Shown one piece after another: positions 44,777 to 57,865 of a DNA stretch of 64,000 nucleotides. Position 1 is the stretch's first letter. The number at the start of each line of letters is the position of its first letter. Location of the stretch: the NCBI GenBank assembly GCA_003952965.2, contig CM025856.1, positions 20,987,351 to 21,051,350 of the forward strand, written 5' to 3'. The notes beneath the pieces were generated by a model that saw only the letters and a list, made by a program, of their open reading frames with translations, had not been told where the DNA came from and did not search any database. Made by a program: the position numbers and the translations under genes. Source of the stretch: Morella rubra. Lineage: Eukaryota; Streptophyta; Magnoliopsida; Fagales; Myricaceae.

Positions 44777-45823
44777 GGTGAAGCATAACTGCCACCGCCA
44801 CCGCTTATGCACAGCCTAGAAAGAAAGCTCAAAAGTGCCCGGCTGAGCTTGTCTACCAGCTTCAGGCAGAGATGACGTCGGCCTTGTTTGGTGATGCTCT
44901 TTAGATTTATTTATTGCCTTGGCATTGATTTGCAAATATAATAAGGCTCCAGCACGTAGCTCATGAACTCTTAAAATCTTCACTTCCGGGCTTGATGGAC
45001 ATAGATCAGATCTGTTAAAAAAAAAATTCTTAAAAAAAATTGTAATTTGCGAAATATCTAAGGAAAATATAACCTTCTTCTATTAGAGATAACAAAACTT
45101 AGACAAAGTATCCACAAAAGGCTTAGAAATACGAGACTTTCTCAGTTTTCTATGCCCCGTTATTTATATCCGGTTTTAATAGGTCGTTTATATTAAGCAC
45201 ACTTTGTAAGATTCTTAGTGAAATAAAATTCACGTTTGCTTAAAAAAAAAAGTTAGACTAGAAGGTACAAGGAAAAAGATTCAGTCCAAATCTATTAAAA
45301 ATATACAGCTTATATTTATTTTTTAAAATCAAAGAGACAGAAATGCTAAATCTTGCTCTCCATCATTAAATGATGTGACACGTTTCTATCTGCATAGACT
45401 TATTTTTTCAAATTAAGAGATAAAAATATTCAGTTGGTTCTACTTTTTGAAACGAGGAAGCAGAATTCTGTCACTTTGATTTCAAAAAATGACTCTAACT
45501 AGTCCTTTATAACAACTTTAGACTCAAAAGCTTCGAACAAAATGTGTTCCCAAAGGTACAATCCGCAACAATCGCACGGGGTCCCCCAACCGTCGAGTTT
45601 TGGGACATTAGACACTTTGGCATAAGGTTCTTATCTCTAAGGCAATCATTGCTGAGCATGGCCAGCTGCTTACAATACACTCGTTAGAGTTTAAAATCTT
45701 CAATACGAAGCATCACATATTACCTAGTTTTGACAATTATCACCGTACTTCATTGGAATATGCCCGAGGGATGTACTGAAAACTAACAATAGACTGTATG
45801 ATTTTTTTTTTTTTTTTGTTATG

Positions 45824-46342
45824 AGTTAATTATAATTTTTCTTCTCAAACTATCGTCTGATTCTTAAATACTCCACAAACTTTAACTTATTGCAATTCAC
45901 TCCCACAAAACTATACTTTTCATTACAATTTCATCCCCTAACCTACTGAAGTTGTTATATCGAACGGTTTTCGTCCCATATAAACGATACGTGACATTCT
46001 CCTTTATTTCAAAAGACAAATTTGACTAGCTCAATTATAAGTAAGTCAATTTTTTTTTAATAAAAATAAAAATCAACTAACTACAATATTATTTTTTTAG
46101 CTCTACAAGCACTACAGAAGACTAGGGAAGACTCAAACAAAAGTAAAATTATTTTTTCACGTAAGGAGAATATCACGTGCCTGTTATGTGGGAGAGACAC
46201 AGTTCGATATAACAACTTCAATCAGTTGAAGGATGAAATTGCAATGAGAAGTATAGTTTATTGGAGTGAGTTACAATGAGTTACAGTTTATGGCAGTAAT
46301 TGAGAATCAGACAGTAGTTTGAAGGGAAAATTTTAATTAACT
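45824..46342. mobile_element. Foldback (MITE-like) element, about 519 bp
   Basis: The left arm from AGTTAATTATAATTTT (45824) to about 46013 is the imperfect reverse complement of the right arm from about 46165 to AAATTTTAATTAACT-like (46342). Matching blocks include CTCAAACTA(T/C)(C/T)GTCTGATTCT, CATTACAATTTCATCC, GTTGTTATATCGAAC, and ACGTGA(C/T)ATTCTCCTT. The central 150 bp is unique. No target duplication could be assigned because the flanks are T-rich. Confidence 0.75.
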
Positions 46343-47954
46343 TTTTTTTTTTATATATATATGAAAAAAAATTAAAAAAAGAGCAACAAGACTTGACAAC
46401 CCTGCTTGGACTTTATCATAATAGTCCTTACTCGTTAGGTTGTCTGGAACCTAGATTGAAGACTTGCAAGCACTTGCCAAACAGAAGACTGAACCATAGC
46501 GTGACCCTAATCCCACCCGACGGTCCAATAGAGGACGCAACCATCCCTTTTTGGATGACACTACTACTACTCAAGTGCTTCTGTCACAGGTTCAGCCTGT
46601 GCCTAGCTTCATGGTCGCTTGGGCCCTAACTATTGGGCTGCCACATTTGGTGGTAACTGCGTGATCCATGATCTAATCCGATGATGTGCTAATCTCTATC
46701 AGATCAAATTTCTGTCTGATTTCGTTCAATTGTGTATTTCACCTTTTTTTTTTTTTTGGTCTTAATACTTAGTAGTAGGTAGTTACCTGACGTTTGGTGT
46801 CACATGATCAGGGTTTTGAATCTAATTGGCTACTTTGATCAGATCCTATAAATGTTAACGGTCTATGATGTCCTCTGTCACATCATAGTTGGAATAAAAC
46901 AACATAATCATTGTTTTCCATGATTGTTTTACCTAGAATTCAAAAACTCCTTCAAATCGTCTCCACTTCTGATTACCTTTTAACTACTTTTGTGCGACAA
47001 TCAAAAAAGAAAGGTGTTATCCCGAAATTAGAAAAATAAAATAAAATTGGTGCTTTCTGATACACGAGGACCATGAAAATTGGCAACAACGAACTTTTCT
47101 TTTTGGCAGACCATAACAAAAGAGAAGCAACCTGGACCGTGATAAAGTTTTGTAAGGACCACTTAGGAATTGCACTTTTTTTTTTTTTCTTTCTTTTTCT
47201 TCCTTTTTTCTTAATAGTAATAAGGTTGAGTAAAGGGTTGGTTTGGCCAAAATCGCCACTATCACCGTTAATCTTGGTGAGAGAACTTAGAATCGGCACC
47301 AATTGACTATAAAAACTGGTCTTTGCCCGTGATGGTTACACAGCAACTGGCCCACTGTGTAACTTTCAAAATGTTCAAAAAAAAAAAACCAAATAATTCG
47401 ATCAAAATGGTCTCCATTACTCCATATTAGACCGTTATAGATTCACTAACTTTCAAATTTCAAGTTCGCAAATCGCAAACAGCAAACAAATTCAAAACAA
47501 AGTAAAGAATGACAAACAACAAACAAGATCAACATATTCAAAACCGGTTTTGATGATTCATGAAGTCTCCGTCGCAAGTTCGCTAACTCTCAAATTTTCA
47601 ATCCCAACCTCTGTTGACGACTGTGGCTGCATGCGACAGTAGGCAGCTCCGAAGTGGGAGAGAGCGACGGAGAGAGTGTGTAGAGACTAAAGAGAGAGAG
47701 AGAGTATGAGTGTAAATGAAGTGGTTGACAAGAATCCGAACTAAAGACACAAGAGGGGGTGCTAAAATTTAGGTTAAGGTTAATTGAAACGCACCATTAA
47801 AATAGTTTTTTTTTTTTTTTTTTTTAAAAAAAGTTGCGGTGAACTGCCGAAACTCAGTGGTTAACTGCATTCGTCATAGTTACCATTGCTATCGGTGCCG
47901 GAGCCAGTAACATCGGCACTGGCGGCATCATTGAACAACGCTACTTAATAGTTA
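46343..47954. other. Non-genic DNA with an outlying copy of the 480-bp repeat
   Basis: Contains poly-T/A tracts. At about 46985-47200 a diverged copy of part of the 480-bp array unit is present (GAGGACCATGAAAATTGGCAA, GACCGTGATAAAGTTTTG, poly-T). A GA run lies near 47690. No gene recognised. Confidence 0.5.
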
Positions 47955-49665
47955 GGCTTTGCTCAATTGTTAGATCTCTATAGTAAGGGAAAATCACGTT
48001 TTGTTCCGGAACTGAAATTAGCAGAATTTATCAATTTACAAATTTACTCTGATCCTACAATTGCTTAGGCCGAAGACTAGCGGATCCATCTACTGATCAA
48101 GTCATCCATAGAGACTCAACACTTGTTCTTCCCATTACCATTCTATTAATAAAAATCATATTTACATATTAATACACAAGAAAAGCATATATATATATAA
48201 ACTATTTGATCCTAAGGCGATAAACTTTCAACTACATTAGTGTGACATCAAAAGCTAAAGGTGATTTTCCTGAAATTAGAAAAAAAGGAAAGAAAAAATA
48301 ATTGTGTTACCTGATGCAAGTAACAGAGACACAAGGACCACGGAAATTGGCAATAACAAGCTTTTCTTTTTTGACAGTCCATAACAAAATTAAAGGAACT
48401 TGGTCCGTGATAAAGTTTTGCAAGGACGGGTTAATCATTTAATCTTAGCTCAGTTGTTAGATCTTTATATTAAGGGAAAATTTTACATTTTATACGAAAA
48501 TTATCAAAATTTATCAAGCCGAAGACTAGAGGGTCTAACAACTGGTCAAGTCATCAGACAGAGACTCAACACATGTTCTTCCCTGGCCTCATTTTATCAA
48601 TAAAAAGTCAAATTTACATATTACTACACAAGAAAAGCATATATATATATATAAACTATTTGATACTAAGGTGATAAACTTTCAACTACTTTAGTGTGAC
48701 ATCAAAAGCTAAAGGTGATTTTCCTGAAATTAGAAAAAAAGGAAAGAAAAAATAATTGTGTTACCTGATGCAAGTAACAGAGACACAAGGACCACGGAAA
48801 TTGGCAATAACAAGCTTTTCTTTTTTGACAGTCCATAACAAAATTAAAGGAACTTGGTCCGTGATAAAGTTTTGCAAGGACGTGTTAATCTTAGCTCTTT
48901 TTTTTTTTTTTTTGGAAGGGTTTAATCTTAGCTCAGTTGTTAGATCTTTATATTAAGGGAAAATTTTACATTTTATACGAAAATTATCAAAATTTATCAA
49001 GCCGAAGACTAGAGGGTCTAACAACTGGTCAAGTCATCAGACAGAGACTCAACACATGTTCTTCCCTGGCCTCATTTTATCAATAAAAAGTCAAATTTAC
49101 ATATTACTACACAAGAAAAGCATATATATATATAAACTATTTGATACTAAGGTGATAAACTTTCAACTACTTTAGTGTGACATCAAAAGCTAAAGGTGAT
49201 TTTCCTGAAATTAGAAAAAAAGGAAAGAAAAAATAATTGTGTTACCTGATGCAAGTAACAGAGACACAAGGACCACGGAAATTGGCAATAACAAGCTTTT
49301 CTTTTTTGACAGTCCATAACAAAATTAAAGGAACTTGGTCCGTGATAAAGTTTTGCAAGGACGGGTTAATCTTAGCTCTCTTTTTTTTTTTGTGGAAGGG
49401 TTTAATCTTAGCTTAGTTGTTAGATCTTTATATTAAGGGAAAAATTTACATTTTATACGAAAATTATCAAAATTTATCAAGCCGAAGACTAGAGGGTCTA
49501 ACAACTGGTCAAGTCATCAGACAGAGACTCAACACTTGTTCTTCCCTGGCCTCATTTTATCAATAAAAAGTAAAATTTACATATTACTACACAAGAAAAA
49601 GCATATATATGAACTATTTAATACCAAGCTGATAAACTCAAAATTACTTAAAAATAAAAACCAAC
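47955..49665. repeat. Array of about 480-bp tandem repeats, 3.5 copies
   Basis: GCTCAGTTGTTAGATCTTTA and its following sequence start units at about 47958 (diverged), 48448, 48930 and 49410; measured from AATCTTA, the spacing is 482 then 480 bp. Units 2 and 3 are almost identical. Each unit has GCCGAAGACTAG, CTGGTCAAGTCATC, an AT run, GGAAATTGGCAATAACAAGC and GTCCGTGATAAAGTTTTGCA, usually followed by a poly-T tract of variable length. The last unit is cut short at about 49665. Confidence 0.9.
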
Positions 49666-51141
49666 AGCTATTCAAAATTAATATGAAGCTTATTATAATT
49701 CGAGAATGATTTTTACAATTGCACTCTTCAAACACAAGATATAATAATATTCCGTGCGAAGGTGATGCGATACCCGCATTTACTTTTTGTAAAAAAACTT
49801 GCAGCATTGTTGGTGGGGTACCCTAAAGAGAAGTAAAGCCACGATAATTCTCATTCACCACTTAACGCTTACACTATCTTAGGTGGTACAAACAAAAGGA
49901 CAGCTTTTCCGCTTTTCCTACGACTTTGGACATGCAATAACAAAAGAGGAGGACCATGCTCACGCTTTCGTTCCTGTGCTCACTAACAGCCAGAAAACTA
50001 AAGAGAAGTTGGAACAGACAAATCCTGTTGAGCTGGAATTCCATTCCACCCCAAAACGCCCTTTCGAGGTACCATCGGATTCGAATTCTCGTCATGGTCG
50101 TAATTCTTTGTTTATGATTTAATTTTTAGATAGTAAAAGTAATGCACTTTATAGATCAATAGCTCCCAATGTTTTAGGTTTGATCCCCCCCCCCCTCTTC
50201 ACTTCTAAACTACTGGGCCATTTTCTGTAGATCATCATGAAGACAATTAATATGCAATTGGACTTTAGAAATCGTTTTCGTTCCGTACCCAAATCAAGAT
50301 ATACTTTTATCGATCTCCTGCAACGAATTAAGCTCAAACTTTAGCGCATCATGCATGCTATAATTGCTTTGAAAAGAAAGTCTTACCGTTAGCTTGTCGA
50401 ATTCTCAGCAAGAGTACTGTTACTGTTATGCAATAATCGCATATTTGAATTTATATAAGAAATCAGCTTGACATTGTGATTCCTTGTCTTGGCCACCTAT
50501 AATTATCTTGTAAGTGGTGATTTCCACCTATAATTTCCCACTGAAAATAAGAGAAACAATGAAGACATGTGAGAGGGAAGGGCACAAAGTGTTTTAACAT
50601 GGGATGGTGGCAGTAATAAACTAAGGGAATTGAGGGAGAATGTATTTGAGTTGTGAGGCTGGTTTAATTGCATCTAAAGTTTGTTGTTTAGTTCTTAATC
50701 CGATCCGTGCTTTTTTAATTGGATCAGATCCGAGCTCTGTAGGTAAAGATTGGTATAAGTTAATTTAAAAAAAAAAAAAAAAAAAACGAAGGAGAAGCCG
50801 ATAGCCGAGAGCATATTGTGGACGCAAAACGACTAAAACGAGGACCCTACTGCCAAAAAAATGCTGGAGAAGTGAAATAAGAAACCAAAGAGACGTTATA
50901 CTGGAAAATCCAAATAGCGAATCCCGCCACACTGTCCCTCACACTAAACAACAAACAATCCACTCCCTAATCTCAGTCACGCAGCGTAAATGCGCAATCA
51001 ACCCAGACAATTAAACCACGCGTACACCAAGCTTCCCCGTCCGTATTCCGTCCGTTATAAGACACGACTGGTTGAATCTACCCCTGCCTCATAAACCATT
51101 CGGGTTTCGGAGTTCTCTGCTTTCGATTAAGCGGGGCACTC
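49666..51141. other. Upstream region of the DUF630/DUF632 gene
   Basis: No gene recognised. The frame at 49883-50122 has no family features. A C run lies at 50184-50195 and a poly-A run at 50767-50787. The promoter of the next gene should lie here; a weak TATAAG is at about 51056. Confidence 0.5.
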
Positions 51142-54100
51142 ATGGGCTGCGGGAATTCGAAGCTCGACGACCCTCCGCCGGTGGCTTTATGCCGCGACCG
51201 CTGCAATTTCCTCGAGGAAGCGCTTAGCCAAAGCTACGCCCTCGCCGATGCCCATGTGGCGTACATGCAGTCCCTCAGGACGCTCGGCCCCGCTCTCCAC
51301 CGTTTCTTCACCCTAATCACTGAGCACTCAGATTCTGATCAACCCGACCCTCCAAAATCTTCTCCTCCGCCACACCATGCCTATTCCAGTTCGAATTCAG
51401 ATCATAATACGAATCCTCGCATCGAATTTCATCCTACCGAAGCAGAGGACACGGAGAAAGAAGTCGATTACTTTAACCAAAGACATGACTATTATCTGAA
51501 CCACAACCAAACACTAGCACCTTCGCCTCCGCCTCCAAGCAACTCGGCTTGGGATTTCTTGAATTTCTTCGACGCGTATGAGCGGTACGAACCGCAGTTC
51601 GATCACAAAGAGGAAATTCCCGACTTTGAGCACGAGCCGGTGGAGAAGAAGACTGAGGAACACGAAAAATCCCACTCTGCGGCTAATGTCTCGGACGAGA
51701 ACAACGATATCTCGGAGAAAGATCGGCCCGATACTCATGCCGGCACACGTGTTGTCTCCGAAGCAATGAGAGAAATTCATGCTCTGTTCGATAAAGCTTC
51801 GGATTCGGGCAATGAAGTTTCGAAGTTGTTCGAGATCAGAGTTTTCCGTTATGAGAAAGTTGCCGTTAATCAAGGTATTGCTCTTTTCCCCTCCTACATT
51901 TGCAATACTTTATGGAAGTAGTGTTCTCCCCTCTCCAAACAAAAGTACAATTTCTCATGAGTGATCAGTTTGATGGCTCCTTGTGCAGCAGTTTCTTTCA
52001 AGGTTTTGAACGCGATTACTCCGTCTTTGCCACGGAGAAGTATGGAAAAGTTCTCTCCGTTGATGAAGAAGATTGGTCCTGATCACGATGCTGTGGGTTT
52101 GACTTCTGGGAATATCTCTTCTACTTTGGAGAAACTGTGCATGTGGGAGAAGAAGCTCTATAACGAAGTCAAGGTACGCAATTGGTTGCCCAATGCAAAG
52201 TCAACTCTACTTCTTTCTGAATTCGTAATGCAATGCGAAGTGAGAATCTACTTTGAAATTTTCTTATTTATGCCACTAATTAGTGGGTGCAGCTAGCTAC
52301 TTCTTGACTACACATTAACTTCTAGTCTAAATTCATAGTGTCTTGGCAAGCTTAGTTTGGCTGTATCAGGCGGAAATATTTAGCAAGTCAACCATGAGAT
52401 GCTCACTATCAGTTATCTCACAGGTTTCTACTGATATTGGGCATTAACTTTTTCAAAGGCCTAGTTTTTGATATTGGGCATTCAACCATGAGATGCTTTT
52501 TCAAATGGGTTTATAGTTCTGATATATGAGATATGCGCGATCATTTTTCATAACTAGGATAGGCCAAGAAACCATATTACCTACCAACGCTAGAAAATAA
52601 CCAATTATTGTGGTCTTCTCTGTCACCAACCCCACCATCCTGCATCGTATAAATTGTAGATATTGCATTGCCGAAAACAGAATTGGAATGAGGGCGTTAA
52701 AATTGATTCTTTTCACTTATTTAGTGATAGAAGGAATCCTTTTGGGTCTGGAGACAAGTCAAGACAATGTGGAGAGATACAATCCAATCTGTAGTGACTC
52801 TGTTACCCTGATGAGCTTGCAACTCTTACTGATTCGGGTCTGGAGGATGTTATACAATCCAATCAGTAGTGACTCTGTTACCCTGGAGCTTTCTTACTGA
52901 TTCGGTTTGTTATTTGGTTTGAGATTGATTGCCCCTAATTTGTTTGTATGTAATTCCTATGATCTTACTCTGGTCACCTTGCCTCTTTTCCTTTGTCTAC
53001 GGTGCTGCATGGATGAGTTGTTATTTTACTGATTGGAAGCATAGATGACATTCCTTTATTTTGCAGGCTGAGGAAAAATTACTTACAACTCATGAGAAGA
53101 AGTGCAAGCAACTGAAACGTATGAATGAAAGGGGTGCAGAGGCTTATAAAGTTGACTCCACTCAATCTTTAATCAGCGATTTATCTACGAAGATGAAAAT
53201 ATCAATTCAGGTTGTTGACAGGATATCAATTACAATAAACGAGATGAGGGATGAAGAGTTGAGGGAACAGATCAATAAATTAATTCTCGGGTATGTGATT
53301 ATTCCAATGTCGCATGACATTTTTTTTAAAAAAAACACCTCTTTCACTTTCGGCCCTTTTTCCTGCACTGCATGTGATTAAAGTGATTATCAGCAAAATA
53401 TGGCGTCCAGTCTACTATTTGGTGGAATTTTCTTGCTGATGATAGTTGCGCTTTATAATTTATCTGTGGTGGCTATCGTCTATTTGTCATTTCAGGTTGC
53501 GAGGAATGTGGGAAGGCATGCTAGATTGTCACAGATGTCAGTCCCAAGCAGTTGGAGAAGGGAAAATTTTAGATGGCATCACATCTACTGAGAAGTTTGG
53601 TTATCCTGAACTTGAAGCAGGCATGCAACTCAAGTTTCAGCTTCAAAACTGCAAACTCAGCTTCTTCAATTGGATTGACGCTCAAAGGGCCCATTGTAAG
53701 GCCTTAAATGGGTGGCTCCTGAGATGTCTACTGCATGAACCTGAGGAAACTCATGATGGCCTAGTGCCCTTCTCCCCGGGTAAGATTGGTGCACCCCCCG
53801 TGTTTGTGATCTGCAACAGGTGGTCACAAGTCATGGATAGAATCTCAGAGAAGGAAGTGATCGAGTCAATGCAAAGAGTTCTTACCAGCTTAAATCAACT
53901 CTTGGAACCGCTTCTTGTAGAGCTGCAGCAAAGGTCAGTTGCAGACAAGGATATGGAGAGCAAACTTAAAATATTGGACAGAGAGGAGCTAAAGATACAG
54001 AAGCTGGTGCAGGCTCAAGAGAAAAAGATGGGTAATAATATAATAGTCTTGCGTCGGAGTGAAATGGCTAATACTAGCAGTCTGCTGTCAGGTCTGAAGC

Positions 54101-54192
54101 AGACTTTCGGCGCCATGGAGAGGTTCACAGCTGATTGTGTGGAAGCTTATGAAGAGCTTTGTCAACGCATTCAAGAAGACAGATGTATGTGA
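51142..54192 (+). CDS. DUF630/DUF632 protein (NRG2-like)
   Basis: Four exons, 51142-51874, 51989-52173, 53067-53290 and 53496-54192, total 1839 bp, 612 residues plus TGA. The N-terminus MGCGNSKLDDPPPVALCRDR is the DUF630 start, with a likely N-myristoylated Gly2 and palmitoylated Cys3. RCNFLEEALSQSYALADAHV and YMQSLRTLGPALHRF complete that domain. A Pro/Ser/Asp-rich acidic linker (residues about 70-200, SAWDFLNFFDAYERYEPQF) follows, then DUF632: MREIHALFDKASDSGNEVSK, LEKLCMWEKKLYNEVKAEEK, WEGMLDCHRCQSQAV and NWIDAQRAHCKALNGWLLRC, with coiled-coil helices. Arabidopsis relatives include nitrate regulatory gene 2 and proteins once called bZIP-like; molecular function is unsettled. The protein is somewhat shorter than many relatives. 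Intron 2 holds a small tandem duplication. Confidence 0.92.
52779..52890. repeat. Direct repeat inside intron 2
   Basis: TACAATCCAATC(T/A)GTAGTGACTCTGTTACCCTG occurs twice, at about 52779 and 52852, each followed by a copy of CTTACTGATTCGG. It is intronic and has no coding effect. Confidence 0.8.
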
Positions 54193-57100
54193 AAGAGTCG
54201 TCCGGGGCCACAAATATTTACAGATAAGAGGCAATCTATTTCCCCATTTCATTTGTGTATATCCTGATTTTTCAGTTTGAAACGTATCTGTGGAGACGGA
54301 AAAAAGAAAAGAAAAAAGTCCTTTGTGGTTGCCTGTGGGCTTTCTTGTGATCGCTTTCATTCTGTTGCCTATTTTTCTCCATAATTTAAGGGGGAGAATT
54401 TTTTTGTAAGAATATTTTAGACCTACCATTTTTTTAAACCTCCAATCCATATCTTGTTGACTTGTCATCATCAGCTCAACGTCAGAGCTGCCATGACTGC
54501 TGACGAAAGAAGGAAAAAGAACCAAAGGGGCACATAAAAAAGAAAGGAAAAATAGAGTAACATAAGTCGATTAGATAAGGTATGCTTCTGCGGACCTTGT
54601 TTGACAATGACCTTGAGGGCTTTGGCGTGAGAGACGATTTAATATTAGCTTCAGAGTAGGACCTAATGGGGCATAGGATCTTGAGCTTTCCCATTGCATA
54701 CTGCACACATTAAACTTAAGCGTGATTTTGGTGCCAACCTGTACCTCTCAAGCTTGTCGTTCTTCGAGTGTACTGGGACCCCTTGAAGAAAAGACGAGAG
54801 CTGGTAATGTCAGCGAGACCACTAGCCTCTCCCCTTGGGCAAGCGTGGTTTCGCATATGTAGTTAGCACCTGTCGTGGTTAAATTCTGGCCAGAAGCTTT
54901 CGTTTTTTAAAAGGTCTTTGGGCACGACCCATGAAAGTTGAAGATAGATTCGTTTTGTTTTTGGACCGGTAAGCTGAATTTCTGCTGGCCAATCCCTATG
55001 TTATGTTTTTATCATTTTAATAAATAGTTATAAATTTTTTAATAAAGTCTTTGAATTTACAATTTTTATTAAAAAAATCATTTCGTTAAATTCCTATCTA
55101 TAAATTTATTCATAACTTGATAAATGTCATCCAATATTAAAATTACGTCACTTATAATTATTTAAATTATGTGAAGTATTAATTTTAAGATGAATTTGAA
55201 AACTGAAGTATTGTTTATTAAATTATAGACCTTATGATGAATTTGAAAACTGAAGTATTATTTATTAAAACAGTTAAAAAATTAAGTATGAAATGAGTAC
55301 TTAATCGAATATTTTTAAAGTGAAATTGAAAATGCTTTATAAGAAAAGTTGAGACGACAACACGTGTATATGTATGTATGGACACATACGTGTACACACG
55401 TAATTATTAAAGAAAAAGGGGGCACAATTAGGATTTGGTCGAGGTCGGGGATCCTTTCGCTTTCTTGTCTCTCTCGTGTTCAATTGCATAGTCGATCTTT
55501 TCTCTTTGATAATTACAGACTTTTTTCAAAAGAAGCGAAAAAAAGAAAAATTGAAGAGAGAGAAAAAGGAGGAGTTGAAAAGGAGTTTGACTTTTCATTA
55601 GTCGAGTGACCATAAAGAAAATTTTTTGACTCGTCTCAAAAGCTTACTGGCGCTGGGCCGACGATTCAGTGGTCACAAAGGAATCCGAGTTACGTATGTA
55701 TAATGTATATTCTACGTGCTAAATGCCAGGTTGCAAAATGTTGTTGGCCTGACTGGTGCAGAGGATCATTGGACAGCTGTACATCCATAGACTTTTATGG
55801 GGAAAATACTTTTCATCCTTGTAAACTACAATTTTGACACATTGCACCCTTTAACTACCAATTTTTAACACTTTGCACCCTTTATCAAATTTTTAAACTA
55901 AAATGACGATAATGCCCTTAGATATTGTTGTCAATTCATTAATTTTTTAAGGGTATTATTGTCAAATGGAGGGTGCAAAGTGTTTAATATTAGTAGTTGG
56001 AGGGTGTAATGTGTCAAAGTGGGTAGTTTAGGGTGCAAATGTATAACATTAGTAGTTTGAGGGTGCAATGTCTTAAAGATGGTAGTTTGGGGTGCAATGT
56101 GTCGCGGGAAATGACTTTCCTCAAAAACCATGCCATGGACTATAATCGCGGGAAATGACTGCTCCTCAATTTTCTCTCAAAATATTCGAAATTCAGTATT
56201 TAATAAGTTTTAGTGCCCTTTAAAAAAACTTACTATAATGATTGGGTCTTTTTATTTTTGTCAATATTTTTTTATTAGTGTGACATTTTATCTAATTTTA
56301 TAGTTTTTATATTTATGAAACTATTTTCTACTCATTTTTTTGAATTAAATATTTTCTATTTTTTATTTTTTAAATATCATCATAACTATAAAATAATATT
56401 ATATAATTTAATGAAATATAAATCATTCGGAATTTTAATCCACCAAACAATCCCTTACAACAAAACAATATTTAAATTTTAAATTTTAAATTTCAAATTT
56501 TGAAATTTGAAATTTGAAACCAAAAACAAAACTATTTCCCTAGCAAAATTATAATAACTTTACAGATTTAAATGCATATGAAATTCAATTAACTAAACAA
56601 CATAATACACCGATCTTAGTATGGGCTTGAACTCATAACCCCACACCTGTTGATTTTCTGTTGAGCGCTTGAGATGAATATACTTATAAAAGAATAATTT
56701 TTAAATCTCTGAAAATTAGGAACTGCTAAACGTCCTATTTGACATATGCGTCCTCCCGTTGACCCATAGTATGTTAGGGGTTAAATTACTACTGAAGTTC
56801 TGATTAATGATTATTTCGATTTTTTCTTAAGAGGTTTAAATTATATTATATTAATAGGTTTTTAAGATGCAATTTTCTCGTAGGATGGGAGGCATCGTGG
56901 GAGCATCCTGTACGGGGAAATAGTGTGTGTAATAAATATTTAAAATAAAGCGAAATGTACCTTATCATGTTGTCATAATTAAGTTCGTCGTCGTCATTAA
57001 TGAAGTTCTATGGTAGTACAACATGCATCTCGACGTGGTTAATGGTTTTTGCGTATGAGATCCGACTAAAGATAAATGCACAGGCTTGAAGGAGAAAATG

Positions 57101-57715
57101 TCGGGGGGAAGTAGGGACTGTCCAAACTCGCGCTTTCGTCGAATTGTGGAAATTATCCATTTTCTCGTTCAACTCGTGCGGATTGGTCATTTTAGATCTG
57201 TCAATTTTTTTCGCATCAAATAAGAACAAAAGCTACTTGAATAAGTATATTGATTGCAGAAGCCCTACCTTAAATGTAGAGCGATTTCGACGTGTATGGA
57301 TTTTTCAACATTGTATATTTGGCTATTAAATATTTTTTTTACTGAAAATTTAATTTATTTGTAAGTCAATGTTTTTTTTATTTAATCATTTAATCCGTTT
57401 TCAAGCGTATGATTTTATAAGAGTTAGTAAAATATAGTAGTTTTTTTTTTTACGCAAGCATTAATGCATGATGTTTATGAACTATGTATCCAATGATTAT
57501 TTTGTTTTCATATTTTACAATTAACGTTTCCAAGTCTTTTATTTCGGTCCTTTTTTTTTTCGAGTAGCATTTCTTTTTTTTAATATTTTATTTCATTCAT
57601 TTTCTAATAAATAACCACAACTTGTAAAAGATAAGGGGAGAAGATACAGCGACGAAAAAAGCGGGAAAAGTACGACGAGAAGTTGGTGATAAAAAGACGG
57701 AAGTGTCCTCGACGA
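54193..57715. other. Intergenic, AT-rich, with a foldback repeat
   Basis: The 3' UTR of the preceding gene (to about 54450) is followed by AT-rich DNA. Contents: a foldback at 55801-56122 (listed), TTTGAAATTTGAAA-type palindromes at 56468-56522, and poly-T tracts. Short frames at 55349-55609 and 57008-57229 show no family features. Confidence 0.5.
55801..56122. mobile_element. Foldback repeat built on GGGTGCAA motifs
   Basis: Left part (GACACATTGCACCCTTTAAC, ACACTTTGCACCC) is the inverse of the right part (GGGTGCAAAGTGTT, GGGTGTAATGTGTC). A further inverse copy follows (TTTGGGGTGCAATGTGTC near 56084). Ends are GGAAAATACTTTTCATCC and the inverse-like GGGAAATGACTTTCCT. It is a MITE-like foldback with one arm partly duplicated. 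Confidence 0.6.
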
Positions 57716-57723
57716 TATAAAAA
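57716..57723 (+). promoter_or_regulatory. TATA box of the BSK gene
   Basis: TATAAAAA in GACGATATAAAAAGGACAG, about 290 bp upstream of the ATG. The predicted 5' UTR then includes a CT repeat at 57838-57865. Confidence 0.65.
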
Positions 57724-57837
57724 GGACAGTTCAATGGTAAGAAGAAACAGAGAGAGACAGAGGTTCTGTCAGTGCAGCAAAGAAAGAGAAAACACGCAAA
57801 TGAGAAGAAAAAGAAAGCTGCACCTCTCCACTCCTTA

Positions 57838-57865
57838 GATCTCTCTCTCTCTCTCTCTCTCTCTC
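57838..57865. repeat. CT microsatellite in BSK 5' UTR
   Basis: CT dinucleotide run followed by ACACACACAC-like DNA, lying between the TATA box and the ATG. CT-rich leaders are common in plant genes. Confidence 0.85.

Larger units (their letters stand above)
42454..45823. other. Intergenic with low-complexity and GGC-rich repeats
   Basis: The 3' UTR of DUF241 is followed by AT-rich DNA. 43640-43890 has repeated CACCGCCGA and AACGGTGTCAGATTTT motifs and a hairpin at 43852-43889. 44100-44550 shows a loose internal periodicity (ATTTGGTATTGATTA, TTTGGAAATTTTTT repeated). 44687-44776 is a 45-bp tandem repeat. No convincing gene: the open frames here are Pro/Ser-rich or repeat-derived. Confidence 0.5.

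Noticed and set aside
46393..46629. 78-codon plus-strand frame
   Set aside because: No family features and no conserved partner exon; looks random.
47955..49665. CRISPR-like array
   Set aside because: Units are about 480 bp with no short repeat-spacer structure, and this is a plant genome.
49883..50122. 79-codon hydrophilic plus-strand frame
   Set aside because: No recognisable motif, promoter or splice context; possible old gene fragment but not supportable.
56465..56525. TTTGAAATTTGAAA palindromes as a possible transposon end
   Set aside because: Low-complexity AT repeats without inverted ends or target duplication.
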